The notes: generated by a model not told the origin, from the letters alone. Positions 25,977 through 34,462 are shown, counted from the first letter of the stretch. The stretch: DNA of 64,000 nucleotides from Cryomorphaceae bacterium (GCA_016124575.1 WGNM01000016.1:165478-229477); one strand, 5' to 3'. Made by a program: numbers and translations.

Positions 25977-27010
25977 AAAGGTTTCTCTTTCTATATTCCG
26001 AATTGGCTGAATACATTGTAGCATGTATGCGTGCCTTGAGCGAAACCAACGCTGAGGTGCACGTTGTGCGCTGGCCCGTGAATAACGAAGCTCCTTTCAA
26101 CTTCGAACTTTCAGAGCGACTCACATTTTATGAAAGACGAGATTTTGATGACGCCGGACTGCTCGCTTTGGCTAAAAGTATCAATCCACACGTAATATTT
26201 ACTTCTGGTTGGGTTGATAAAGGCTACCTCACTGTGAGCCGAGCCATGAAAGTTCGATGCAATACAGTTTTGTTGCTAGACAATCAATACAAAGGCACCA
26301 TTAAGCAACGAATTCAAGCCTTGCGATCACCGTTTTATCTGAAACGTATATTCTCTCATGCGTGGGTTCCCGGCGAGCCACAGGCATTGTATGCAAAGAA
26401 GCTCGGGTTCGCTGATGACCATGTTTTTACAGGTATTTATTGCGCCAACACTTCGGTTTTCAAAGCATTTTACGCTTCCAGATCGGGAGAGGCTCCAAAA
26501 AAATTCATCTTCATAGGAAGGTATCTACCGTTCAAAGGCATCTTTGAATTGTGGTCGGCATTCAAACGCTTACAAGAAGAATTCCCTGACTGGGAATTGA
26601 ATTGCTTGGGCACTGGCGACATGTGGGAGCAGCGCGTGCAAAGCGAAGGCATCAACCACGCTGGTTTTGTCCAACCAAAAGATTTACCTCAATGGCTGCA
26701 CCAATCGGGCGTGTTTGTCTTGCCAAGCCACCGCGAACCATGGGGAGTGGTTGTACATGAACTGGCTGAAGCAGGTTTCCCCATGATTTGCAGCGATGCT
26801 GTTGGAGCGGCAACCATGTTTTTAAAGGAAAACCAAAACGGTTATTTCTTTCAAGGTGGTAACGAACAATCGCTGTACGAAGCCATGCGGAAAATGGCTT
26901 TGCTTTCAGCCGATGAACGGATGACGATGGGAAAGAAAAGTCACGAACTTGCTGAGAGGCTAACAACGGCCGACTGGGTTAAAACAGCGCTCACCTTAGC
27001 AAGAGATTAA
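25973..27010 (+). CDS. Glycosyltransferase family 4
   Basis: This 345-residue GT4 enzyme lacks a long acceptor domain but has a good donor domain: FIFIGRYLPFKGIFELW, WELNCLGTGDMWEQRVQ, HAGFVQPKDLPQWLHQSG and VLPSHREPWGVVVHELAEAG, in which E-P-W-G-x-x-x-x-E is the donor-binding pattern. It should add a sugar to the repeat unit. It overlaps the polymerase-like gene by ATGA. A 24-base gap separates it from the epimerase gene, one of few breaks in the cluster. Confidence 0.92.
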   Translation: MKRFLFLYSELAEYIVACMRALSETNAEVHVVRWPVNNEAPFNFELSERLTFYERRDFDDAGLLALAKSINPHVIFTSGWVDKGYLTVSRAMKVRCNTVLLLDNQYKGTIKQRIQALRSPFYLKRIFSHAWVPGEPQALYAKKLGFADDHVFTGIYCANTSVFKAFYASRSGEAPKKFIFIGRYLPFKGIFELWSAFKRLQEEFPDWELNCLGTGDMWEQRVQSEGINHAGFVQPKDLPQWLHQSGVFVLPSHREPWGVVVHELAEAGFPMICSDAVGAATMFLKENQNGYFFQGGNEQSLYEAMRKMALLSADERMTMGKKSHELAERLTTADWVKTALTLARD

Positions 27011-27034
27011 GCGCTTAAATTGTACTTTTGAACC

Positions 27035-27967
27035 ATGGCGAAAATATTAGTTACTGGAGGTGCGGGATTCATTGCCAGCGCTATGGCAAGCAGATTGGCT
27101 CATGAAGGTCATACCGTGGTGATTGTCGATAACCTGCTTACAGGCAAAAAGTCGAACATCCCTGAAAACATCCATTTCGTGCACTGCGATGTGAACGAAT
27201 TCACCGATTTATCTGGTGTATTTTACGCCAACGGCTTCGACTACGTTTTTCACTACGCAGCCCTGGTTGGAGTGCAGCGCACACTGGCAAATCCGGTGAA
27301 AGTGCTCAATGACATGGACGGTATCCGCAATGTTTTGCAACTCAGCAAAACAACGGGTGTGAAACGCGTCTATTTCGCCTCCTCATCTGAAGTATACGGC
27401 GAGCCGTTTGAAATTCCTCAAAACGAAAATACCACGCCTTTAAATTCTCGACTGCCCTATGCTATTGTGAAAAACGCCGGCGAAGCGTGGCTTAAAGCGT
27501 ACGAAAAAGAATATGGCCTGGAGTATACCATCTTCAGGTTTTTCAATACTTACGGACCGAATCAAAGCGACGACTTCGTTATTTCTAGGTTCATCCGCGC
27601 AGCGATGCTAAATGAACCGATTCACATTTATGGCGACGGATTGCAAACACGCACGTTCTGTTACATCGACGATAACATCGAAGCTTGCTACCGCGTATTC
27701 GCAAATGACCTTTTCGTAAATGATGTGGTGAACATCGGTTCTGATGAAGAACTTACAATCGCAACCGTTGCACTCAACATCCGCGAAGCGTGCAATAGCG
27801 ACTCAGAAATTTTGCACCTGCCCGCCTTGAGTGAAGGCGATATGAGCCGACGCATGCCCGACATAGAAAAAATGATTTCCATACTCGGAAACAAACCCCG
27901 CGACCTAAAAACAGGATTGCAATTGCTTATCAATGCTGTAAAACAGAAAGGGCATGTGCGGAATTAA
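27035..27967 (+). CDS. NAD-dependent epimerase/dehydratase (extended SDR)
   Basis: This 310-residue protein is an extended SDR acting on nucleotide sugars. The N-terminal motif is VTGGAGFIASAMA, where the last glycine of GxxGxxG is alanine. The catalytic pair is Tyr142 and Lys146 (PYAIVK), with the Ser/Thr site in YFASSSEVYGEP. The segment FRFFNTYGPNQ and the downstream HIYGDGLQTRTFCYIDD are typical of UDP-glucose 4-epimerase, UDP-glucuronate decarboxylase and dTDP-glucose dehydratase relatives. The exact reaction cannot be assigned by eye. The ATG follows a TACTTTTG sequence closely. Its 3' end overlaps the second asnB by 14 bases. Confidence 0.88.
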   Translation: MAKILVTGGAGFIASAMASRLAHEGHTVVIVDNLLTGKKSNIPENIHFVHCDVNEFTDLSGVFYANGFDYVFHYAALVGVQRTLANPVKVLNDMDGIRNVLQLSKTTGVKRVYFASSSEVYGEPFEIPQNENTTPLNSRLPYAIVKNAGEAWLKAYEKEYGLEYTIFRFFNTYGPNQSDDFVISRFIRAAMLNEPIHIYGDGLQTRTFCYIDDNIEACYRVFANDLFVNDVVNIGSDEELTIATVALNIREACNSDSEILHLPALSEGDMSRRMPDIEKMISILGNKPRDLKTGLQLLINAVKQKGHVRN

Positions 27968-29822
27968 TGGCATAATAGGCGTTAGAGATACCCTCGATGC
28001 TTCGCTGCGCATCGCGCGCATGAATAACAAGCTCGCTCACCGCGGACCTGATGCGGAAGGCGCTTATGTGGTTGAAGGCATTGCCCTCGGACATCGCCGA
28101 CTTTCGATCATCGATACATCCAACGCGGGCAATCAGCCTTTTCATAGCTTCGATGGCAAGCAAACCCTCGTTTTTAACGGTGAAATTTACAATTACCGCG
28201 AACTTCGAAACGAACTGAACTACCCCTTTTCAACAGGTTCTGATACTGAAGTGCTTTTGGCAGCATACCGGCAATGGGGCATGAGCTTTCTCAATAAATT
28301 GAATGGCATGTTCGCCTTCGCTTTGTGGGATGAGGAACAACGCCAACTCATCATTGCACGCGATCGATTGGGAATTAAACCCCTCTACTATTGCCAAAAA
28401 GGTGCCCTATTCGCTTTTTCTTCTGAAATGAGGGGCTTGCTCGAATCTGGCTTGGTTGAGCGAAAAATGAATACTGCAGTTATTGATGAATACCTGCGCT
28501 ACCAAACGGTTCACGCACCCCGCACCATATTGAAAGATGTTTATGTGCTCGAACCCGGACATTATATTCTTTCTAACGACAGCGGATTGGAGACCAGAAA
28601 ATGGTGGGGATTGTCGGAAAATGCCACGCCCGTCTCAGCGAATAGAACGGAAAACTTAACGGATATTTTCAACCTGTTGCAAGACAGTGTTTCACTGCGT
28701 ATGAGGGCGGATGTCCCTTTTGGGGCGTTTCTCTCTGGCGGCATCGACTCAAGTGCAGTGGTCGGCTTGATGGCATCTGTTTCTACACAACCAATTGAAA
28801 CATTCTCAGTAACGTTCGATGAGAAAGCTTTTTCAGAAGCCAGCTACGCCGAACTTATTGCAAAAAGATTCAACACCAACCACAACGAAATACGACTCAC
28901 TGCCGACGACTTCATGAATGATGTCCCGCACGCCCTTGCCGCTATGGACCACCCCAGTGGAGACGGACCCAACACCTATGTCGTTAGCAAAGTCACCAAA
29001 GCATCGGGCGTCACCATGGCGCTGAGCGGGTTAGGCGGAGATGAGCTATTTGCGGGATATCCCGTTTTCGGACAAGCCACAGATATGTTGTCGAAACGCT
29101 GGCTGACATCGTTCCCGAAATTTCTGAGAAGAATTGCCGCTGAGGGCATGAAGCTGTCACAGCCTGGCATAGCAACCGCAAAAAAAGCAGAGGCTTTAAT
29201 GCTCGACTACTTCGACCTTGAGCATTTTTATCCGTTATCACGTCAGACACTTACAGACAAGCAAACGAAATCGCTACTGGCGCAAAGCACGTTGCACGCC
29301 AACCCAGTAAAGAAGCAACTCATTGAACTTCTTGACCCAAAAGGGCCAGGATTCAAGCTCCCATACCTGAGTCAAGTATCTTTAGCTGAGATCACGACAT
29401 ACATGCAGAACGTGTTGTTGAGAGACACCGACCAAATGAGCATGTCGCATGCACTAGAAGTCCGTGTACCTTTCCTCGATCATCGCTTGGTTTCGTATGT
29501 TCTATCGGTAAGCGACCCACACAAATACCCTCACACTCCAAAAAAACTGCTCACCGACGCCCTCGGCACCTTGTTGCCTCGTGAAATAATCGACCGGCCT
29601 AAAATGGGCTTTACCTTGCCATGGGATATCTGGATGCGAAGCACCATGAAATCGTATTGCGAAGAAGGATTGCAGCGCTTGAAAGAACACCCTGCCTTTA
29701 ATCCACAAGGCATTCAAACACTGTGGGAACAATTCGAAAATCGCAATCCACACGTTAGCTTTTCGCGGGTATGGGCGTTGGTAGTGCTCGGACATTGGAT
29801 GAAAAACAACCGCATTGAATAA
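27954..29822 (+). CDS. asnB: Asparagine synthase-type amidotransferase, second copy
   Basis: This 622-residue protein has the AsnB layout: glutaminase nucleophile Cys2 (MCGINGIIG), RGPDAEG, LVFNGEIYNYREL, and the synthetase PP-loop SGGIDS at residues 261-266. It is clearly different in sequence from the copy at 10788, so the two are not a recent duplication. As with the first, I infer amidation of a carboxylated sugar or aminoacyl substituent of the glycan; asparagine synthesis is the default family function. It overlaps the epimerase gene by 14 bases and the following glycosyltransferase by eight bases, so it is co-translated with glycan genes. Confidence 0.9.
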   Translation: MCGINGIIGVRDTLDASLRIARMNNKLAHRGPDAEGAYVVEGIALGHRRLSIIDTSNAGNQPFHSFDGKQTLVFNGEIYNYRELRNELNYPFSTGSDTEVLLAAYRQWGMSFLNKLNGMFAFALWDEEQRQLIIARDRLGIKPLYYCQKGALFAFSSEMRGLLESGLVERKMNTAVIDEYLRYQTVHAPRTILKDVYVLEPGHYILSNDSGLETRKWWGLSENATPVSANRTENLTDIFNLLQDSVSLRMRADVPFGAFLSGGIDSSAVVGLMASVSTQPIETFSVTFDEKAFSEASYAELIAKRFNTNHNEIRLTADDFMNDVPHALAAMDHPSGDGPNTYVVSKVTKASGVTMALSGLGGDELFAGYPVFGQATDMLSKRWLTSFPKFLRRIAAEGMKLSQPGIATAKKAEALMLDYFDLEHFYPLSRQTLTDKQTKSLLAQSTLHANPVKKQLIELLDPKGPGFKLPYLSQVSLAEITTYMQNVLLRDTDQMSMSHALEVRVPFLDHRLVSYVLSVSDPHKYPHTPKKLLTDALGTLLPREIIDRPKMGFTLPWDIWMRSTMKSYCEEGLQRLKEHPAFNPQGIQTLWEQFENRNPHVSFSRVWALVVLGHWMKNNRIE

Positions 29823-30939
29823 CCAAAAATCAATATTGGTATTTATCGATTGGTATTTGCCTGGCTTTATGGCCGGTGGCCCAATTCGATCGCTGGCGAA
29901 CCTTGTAAATAAGCTGCCATATAACTTTTTCATCGTCACCTCTGCATTCGATCATTTCGCCACCAAGCCTTACGACTTGCCAACTGGTGAATGGATAACT
30001 CGAAGTGAAAACGAGCATGTCATGTACCTGCTTCCCGGAGAATTGACAAAAGCGAAGTTCGATACAATCTTGGCTTATCGCGAATTCGACTGCTTTTATA
30101 TCAATAGTTTGTTCAGCGTTTCTTTCGCACTCAACCCCATGCGCTGGCTGAAAAAAGCTGGAATGGCTGAAAAAGTCGTCCTCGCCCCCCGTGGCATGCT
30201 GAAACCAGGCGCCCTATCGATCAAACCGTTGAAGAAAAAAATCTTCCTAGCAACGGCCAAAGCGGTTGGTCTGTTCTCAAATATTACGTGGCATGCCACC
30301 GGCATGGATGAAGAACTAGAAATCAAGCAGCATTTCAAAAACGCGAGAATAAAAACAGCTCAAAACCTATCACGTCCGGCGAAGCCGCGCATAAATCCCG
30401 TTGAAAAAACAGTAAACCAACTCAAATTAATAACGGTTGCGAGAGTCAGTAAGGAGAAAAATCTTCTCGGAGCTGCTGAATACCTGAAAACTGTTGCTGG
30501 CGACGTTCAATGGGATATTTACGGCACTATTCAAGACCCCGCCTACCTAGAGCTCTGTAAATCTACCTTAGATAACTGCTCTGTTAAGATTCAATTCAAA
30601 GGTGAGGTCAACCCATCTGCGCTGCCAGCGCTATTTGAAGAATATCACTTTTTTTACCTGATGACCTTGGGTGAAAACTTCGGTCATGCCATTGCAGAAT
30701 CATTGATCAGCGGTTTACCTGTTATTATCAGCAACCGCACGCCGTGGCGGAATTTAGAAGCAGAAAAGGCCGGTTGGGATCTTCCCCTCACGCTTTCTGA
30801 TGTCCGACAAGTTCTTACCTTAGCATCCGAAATGGATCAAAAAACCTACGCTACGTGGTGTCAAGGAGCTTTGAATTTGGGATGCACAATCGCAAACGAT
30901 ACAGCAGCATACAACCATTCGATCGCTTTATTTTCATGA
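29815..30939 (+). CDS. Glycosyltransferase family 4, TTG start
   Basis: This 374-residue protein is a GT4 enzyme with an N-terminal domain starting ILVFIDWYLPGFMAGGPIRS and a donor domain with LKLITVARVSKEKNLLGAAE, WDIYGTIQDPAYLEL and LMTLGENFGHAIAESLISG, where G-E-N-F-G-x-x-x-x-E is the donor-binding pattern. ARGMLKPGAL is a common feature of GT4 enzymes of this subgroup. No ATG is available near the N-terminus; the start is TTG 29815, which gives an eight-base overlap with asnB. It overlaps the WcaF-like gene by ATGA. Confidence 0.9.
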   Translation: MNNQKSILVFIDWYLPGFMAGGPIRSLANLVNKLPYNFFIVTSAFDHFATKPYDLPTGEWITRSENEHVMYLLPGELTKAKFDTILAYREFDCFYINSLFSVSFALNPMRWLKKAGMAEKVVLAPRGMLKPGALSIKPLKKKIFLATAKAVGLFSNITWHATGMDEELEIKQHFKNARIKTAQNLSRPAKPRINPVEKTVNQLKLITVARVSKEKNLLGAAEYLKTVAGDVQWDIYGTIQDPAYLELCKSTLDNCSVKIQFKGEVNPSALPALFEEYHFFYLMTLGENFGHAIAESLISGLPVIISNRTPWRNLEAEKAGWDLPLTLSDVRQVLTLASEMDQKTYATWCQGALNLGCTIANDTAAYNHSIALFS

Positions 30940-31496
30940 ATACCAAACACACCACCGATCTCAGCACCTTCAGCAACAACTGGTACAATCCCGGTTCGGC
31001 TGCAAAAAGAGCTTTGTGGTATTTTACAAGTTTCATTTTATTCAACAACCCATTCCTTCCTTTTTCTGCTTTCAAGCGCGCCTTGCTTCGCAGCTTCGGC
31101 GCTTCTGTAGGCAGCAACGTCGTTATCAAACCCGCGGTGAAGATTAAATACCCGTGGAAACTAACTGTAGGCGACAACACGTGGATAGGAGAAGATGTCT
31201 GGATCGACAACCTCGGACAAGTTACCATTGGAGCCAATGTCTGCATTTCACAAGGCGCCCTGCTACTTTGTGGCAATCACGACTACAAGAAATCATCTTT
31301 CGACCTTATGGTTGGCGATATCACTCTTGAAGACGGTGCTTGGGTTGGCGCAAAATCTATTGTTACAGGGAATGTAACGATTTGCTCACACGCCATTCTT
31401 ACCGCTGGCTCTGTCGCCAATTCGAACTTAGAACCATACACCATCTGCAAAGGAAATCCGGCTGTTGCCATTCGCGAACGCCACATTGAAGCATGA
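30936..31496 (+). CDS. WcaF-like hexapeptide O-acetyltransferase
   Basis: This 186-residue protein is a hexapeptide-repeat acyltransferase similar to the putative colanic acid acetyltransferase WcaF. An N-terminal helical stretch (NNWYNPGSAAKRALWYF) precedes beta-helix repeats (VGSNVVIKPAVKIKYPWKL, TWIGEDVWIDNL, VTIGANVCISQGALLL), the catalytic-type histidine in CGNHDYKK and a GNPAVAIRERH end. It should O-acetylate a sugar of the repeat unit with acetyl-CoA in the cytoplasm. The start at 30936 gives an ATGA overlap; the longer frame upstream lies inside the preceding gene. It overlaps the next gene by ATGA. Confidence 0.9.
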   Translation: MNTKHTTDLSTFSNNWYNPGSAAKRALWYFTSFILFNNPFLPFSAFKRALLRSFGASVGSNVVIKPAVKIKYPWKLTVGDNTWIGEDVWIDNLGQVTIGANVCISQGALLLCGNHDYKKSSFDLMVGDITLEDGAWVGAKSIVTGNVTICSHAILTAGSVANSNLEPYTICKGNPAVAIRERHIEA

Positions 31497-32251
31497 AAGT
31501 TTCCATTATAACCATCGCGTGGAATAGCGCAGAAACTATTGAAGACACCATCAAATCTGTAATCGCTCAAGATTTCTCAGATGTAGAGTACATTGTTATT
31601 GATGGCGCTTCGAAAGACAACACCCTCGACATAGTAAACAAATACAAAGACAACATAGCCGTTGTTATCAGCGAACCTGACAAAGGCATTTACGACGCCA
31701 TGAACAAAGGGGTAAAAGCTGCAACAGGCGATGTTATAGGCATTTTGAACAGCGACGATTTTTATGCTGATGAACATGTCGTTTCAGACATCGTTGCGCT
31801 TTTCAAATCGAGCGGTGCCCAAGGTGTATATGCCGATTTGGTGTATGTAAACCGCATTGCCACCGACCGTGTGTTACGCTATTGGAAGGCTGGTGAATAC
31901 AAGGAAGGCATGTTTCGCAAAGGTTGGATGCCACCTCACCCTACTTTCTTCATTCAAGCTGAATGTTATAAGAATTACGGCTTGTACAACACAGCATTGC
32001 GCTCTGCCGCCGATTACGAGTTGATGCTGCGCATGATGCACAAGCATAAAATAAAAGTGGCTTATCTCAATCGCGTCATCACGCGCATGCGCGACGGCGG
32101 AGAAAGCAACGTTACACTCAAAAACCGGATACGCGCGAATCAGGAAGACAGAAAGGCGTGGGTAATGAACGGACTAAAACCTGGACTTCTTACCTTATAT
32201 ATAAAGCCACTTTCGAAAATCAAACAGTTTATCTTCAAACCTAAAGCATAA
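31493..32251 (+). CDS. Glycosyltransferase family 2
   Basis: This 252-residue GT-A enzyme starts KVSIITIAWNSAETIEDTIK, the classic family-2 nucleotide-binding strand, followed by YIVIDGASKDNTLDIV and the metal-binding D-D region GILNSDDFY. The motif KGWMPPHPTFF and the downstream SAADYELMLRMM are typical of the WcaA/colanic-acid type group. It should be an inverting transferase that adds one sugar to the lipid-linked intermediate. It is the last gene of the cluster. Its stop codon lies in the A-tract of the following hairpin. Confidence 0.92.
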   Translation: MKVSIITIAWNSAETIEDTIKSVIAQDFSDVEYIVIDGASKDNTLDIVNKYKDNIAVVISEPDKGIYDAMNKGVKAATGDVIGILNSDDFYADEHVVSDIVALFKSSGAQGVYADLVYVNRIATDRVLRYWKAGEYKEGMFRKGWMPPHPTFFIQAECYKNYGLYNTALRSAADYELMLRMMHKHKIKVAYLNRVITRMRDGGESNVTLKNRIRANQEDRKAWVMNGLKPGLLTLYIKPLSKIKQFIFKPKA

Positions 32252-32255
32252 AAAA

Positions 32256-32279
32256 AAGGCAACTTATTACAGTTGCCTT
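32256..32279 (-). terminator. Intrinsic terminator of the porG candidate, at the glycan cluster end
   Basis: A perfect nine-base stem (AAGGCAACT and AGTTGCCTT) encloses a six-base loop. On the minus strand the stem is followed by at least six T residues, so it should stop transcription of the gene at 32306-33262. On the plus strand there is no T-tract after the stem, but the hairpin directly follows the last gene of the glycan cluster and may act weakly in that direction too. Confidence 0.85.
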
Positions 32280-32305
32280 ATTCAATATCGTCGCTTGGCT
32301 AAGTA

Positions 32306-33262
32306 TTAGAACTTCGCTCTCGATTTACGAGCACCGGTGCGGTTACGCAACCAGCTATATTTCTTACGATAAAACTCAGATTTACCACGAATCACTTTTC
32401 CGATGGTTAGCTGTGTTGTCAAATAGCTATCGTTATTAGTCGGATCACCACGCTTGGTAGGGGTGTTCGGATCATACTGGTGATCAAAAACAGAACCCGA
32501 TTCAAGAGGCTTGCCAATGGCGTCAATCAACGCTTGGTTCGATTGACTGGCAAATGCTGCCGCCAAGTTCGACATCTCAAGTGGGTTTCCATACGTAGTC
32601 GAAATATCATCAAGGTAATCATCGAAGGTAGTTCTCCAACCCAGTTCCCATCCAATTCTCCATTTCTTATCGAACGTAAAATACAAACCTACTCCCGCTG
32701 GAATTGCCAAACCAAATTGACTATATGGCTCTTCTTGACCTTCTGTTTTGAACTCTCTCAAGTTGTACCAAATATCAGAAAACTGATCTTCTGGGTCGAA
32801 TAGAATTTGTCCTTGTGGATTGCTGCGGTAAACCGACACACCTCCGAAAACAAAGAAGCGGAAATCAGGATTGTAGTATCCACGTCCGCCCACGTCGTTA
32901 TCATAAAACAACGTAATTTCTCCACGCAGTGCCAACTCCAACATCCTGTTTCGGAAGTTGAGGTTACGTGCAACACGCGCCGGGTTCAATGAATTAAAAT
33001 CTGCGTCTTCGATGTGCAGGTAGTTGAATTCCGCCATCACCGACAAGCGTTTTGAAGCTTTGTAGCGACCATAAACACCAAGAGCAACATTGGTTTCTCG
33101 CAGGTGCATATCCCAAACAAAATCGCGACGCGCGAGTTCCTTTCCTCCTATATCACCTAGGTAGTTTGCACCACCCAGTTTCAATCCATACTCCCAGCGG
33201 TATTGAGCCACAAGCAGTGTAGAAGAGAGAAGTACTGCGGTCAGTAAAAGTAGACGCTTCAT
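32306..33262 (-). CDS. porG: DUF6089 outer-membrane beta-barrel protein, PorG candidate of the T9SS
   Basis: This 318-residue protein has a signal peptide (MKRLLLLTAVLLSSTLLVAQ) and a beta-barrel with alternating aromatic strands. The start YRWEYGLKLGGANYLGDIGG and the later TTFDDYLDDIS are hallmarks of the DUF6089 family, whose best-known member is PorG, an outer-membrane component associated with the PorK/PorN ring of the T9SS. It is longer than the P. gingivalis protein (about 230 residues), mainly through an insertion before the last strands and a basic C-terminal tail (RNRTGARKSRAKF). I chose the ATG at 33262, ten codons inside the longest frame, for the signal peptide. It is monocistronic with its own promoter and terminator. 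Confidence 0.75.
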   Translation of the reverse strand: MKRLLLLTAVLLSSTLLVAQYRWEYGLKLGGANYLGDIGGKELARRDFVWDMHLRETNVALGVYGRYKASKRLSVMAEFNYLHIEDADFNSLNPARVARNLNFRNRMLELALRGEITLFYDNDVGGRGYYNPDFRFFVFGGVSVYRSNPQGQILFDPEDQFSDIWYNLREFKTEGQEEPYSQFGLAIPAGVGLYFTFDKKWRIGWELGWRTTFDDYLDDISTTYGNPLEMSNLAAAFASQSNQALIDAIGKPLESGSVFDHQYDPNTPTKRGDPTNNDSYLTTQLTIGKVIRGKSEFYRKKYSWLRNRTGARKSRAKF

Positions 33263-33291
33263 TATCAGTATATTATGTAAAGCCAAGAGCA

Positions 33292-33321
33292 CAAAAATAG
33301 TGCTTTATACGCATTTTCAAA
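33292..33321 (-). promoter_or_regulatory. Bacteroidota-type promoter of the porG candidate
   Basis: On the minus strand the sequence reads TTTTG, an 18-base spacer, then TATTTTTG. This matches the Flavobacterium pattern TTG-N17-23-TAnnTTTG. It lies 29 bases upstream of the chosen ATG. Confidence 0.7.
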
Positions 33322-33399
33322 ACCTTTCGGCATAATACCTATATGATTTTGTCGATTTGAAGTTATTGGTGTACGAAAAATATGAACTTTTGTTCAATC

Positions 33400-34371
33400 A
33401 TGAACACACAAAATAGAATTACACAAATCTTTAAAATCCAACACCCCATCATTCAAGCCGGAATGGTTTGGTGCGCGGGTTGGGAATTAGCGGCAGCAGT
33501 GAGCAATGCTGGCGGACTCGGCATCATAGGCGCTGGATCAATGACACCGGACATTCTAAAGGAGCACATTCAAAAGACAAAAAATGCGACTTCTAAGCCA
33601 TTCGCTGTCAATTTGCCTTTGTTGTATTCCCGCATCGAAGATCAAATTGACGTCATCATCAAAACGAATGTCCCCATCGTCTTCACCAGTGCAGGAAATC
33701 CGTCATTGCATACCTCCCGATTGAAGGAGGCCGGAATCACCGTAGCGCATGTTGTTTCAAGTGCAAAATTCGCTAAAAAGGCTCACGCCAGCGGCGTGGA
33801 TGTGATAGTAGCCGAAGGATTTGAAGCCGGCGGTCACAACGGTAAAGACGAAACCACAACCCTATGTCTGATTCCTCAAGTAGTTGACGCTGTGCCAATT
33901 CCGGTTATTGCTGCCGGAGGCATTGCCGATGGACGATCGATGCTTGCTGCCATGGCACTTGGTGCAGAAGGAGTGCAAATCGGTTCTCGCTTTGTTGCCA
34001 GTTTAGAATCTTCAGCCCACGAGAAGTTTAAGCACGCCGTTGTAACCGCCAACGAAGGCGACACCGAGCTGACGTTGAAAGAATTGACGCCCGTGCGTTT
34101 GCTGAAAAATGAATTCTACCAAAAAATTACGACGGCCTATTCCCTTCGCGCCAACAAGGATGATTTGGCGGCATTGCTTGGAAAAGGAAGAGCCAAATTG
34201 GGAATGTTTGAGGGCGACCTGAACGAGGGGGAGCTGGAAATTGGACAAGTCTGCGCAGCAATTCATGAAATTTTGCCAGCAGGAGAAATTGTGAGGAAAA
34301 TATTGAGTGAGTATGAAAATCTGGGCGGACAAAAACTCGGTGGTTATTTCGATTTCAAGGCAACCAAATGA
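33400..34371 (+). CDS. Nitronate monooxygenase family FMN enzyme
   Basis: This 323-residue TIM-barrel flavoprotein belongs to the nitronate monooxygenase (2-nitropropane dioxygenase-like) family. It begins NRITQIFKIQHPIIQAGMVW and shows SNAGGLGIIGAG, VDVIVAEGFEAGGHNG with the family's catalytic-type histidine, VIAAGGIADGRSML and GAEGVQIGSRFVAS for FMN phosphate binding. It is predicted to oxidise alkyl nitronates such as propionate 3-nitronate; relatives called FabK act as enoyl-ACP reductases, which is an alternative. ATG 33400 is preferred to 33382 because it gives the usual short N-terminus. It is divergent from the porG candidate and appears to be a single gene. Confidence 0.88.
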   Translation: MNTQNRITQIFKIQHPIIQAGMVWCAGWELAAAVSNAGGLGIIGAGSMTPDILKEHIQKTKNATSKPFAVNLPLLYSRIEDQIDVIIKTNVPIVFTSAGNPSLHTSRLKEAGITVAHVVSSAKFAKKAHASGVDVIVAEGFEAGGHNGKDETTTLCLIPQVVDAVPIPVIAAGGIADGRSMLAAMALGAEGVQIGSRFVASLESSAHEKFKHAVVTANEGDTELTLKELTPVRLLKNEFYQKITTAYSLRANKDDLAALLGKGRAKLGMFEGDLNEGELEIGQVCAAIHEILPAGEIVRKILSEYENLGGQKLGGYFDFKATK

Positions 34372-34443
34372 GTCTTTTAGTTGTTTTTCAATTAGTAACG
34401 CGTAAAATAGTATCGAAATACCACCGTTATGGGGAAGGATGCT

Positions 34444-34451
34444 TAATTTTG
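34444..34451 (+). promoter_or_regulatory. Possible -7 promoter element (TAATTTTG)
   Basis: The octamer fits TAnnTTTG and lies 11 bases before the ATG at 34463 of the T9SS type-B cargo gene. A matching TTG -33 element is not obvious. If the longer frame from 34439 were the real start, this site would be inside the gene. Confidence 0.3.
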
Positions 34452-34462
34452 TAGAGGAGAAA

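Larger units (their letters stand above)
1..32251 (+). other. Surface polysaccharide (O-antigen/capsule-type) biosynthesis cluster, 5' end outside window
   Basis: Twenty-nine consecutive same-strand genes encode nucleotide-sugar enzymes, glycosyltransferases, a flippase, a polymerase-like protein and acetyltransferases. Most neighbours overlap by 4 to 17 bases (ATGA or 8-base overlaps), which indicates translational coupling in one or a few long operons. The only gaps over 20 bases are at 7256-7322, 9012-9107, 12612-12637, 16017-16079 and 27011-27034. The Wzx and Wzy homologues point to a Wzx/Wzy-dependent repeat-unit polymer. No chain-length regulator (Wzz), initiating transferase (WbaP/WecA type) or export ATPase is visible, so those must lie elsewhere. 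The cluster ends at a hairpin at 32256-32279. Confidence 0.93.
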
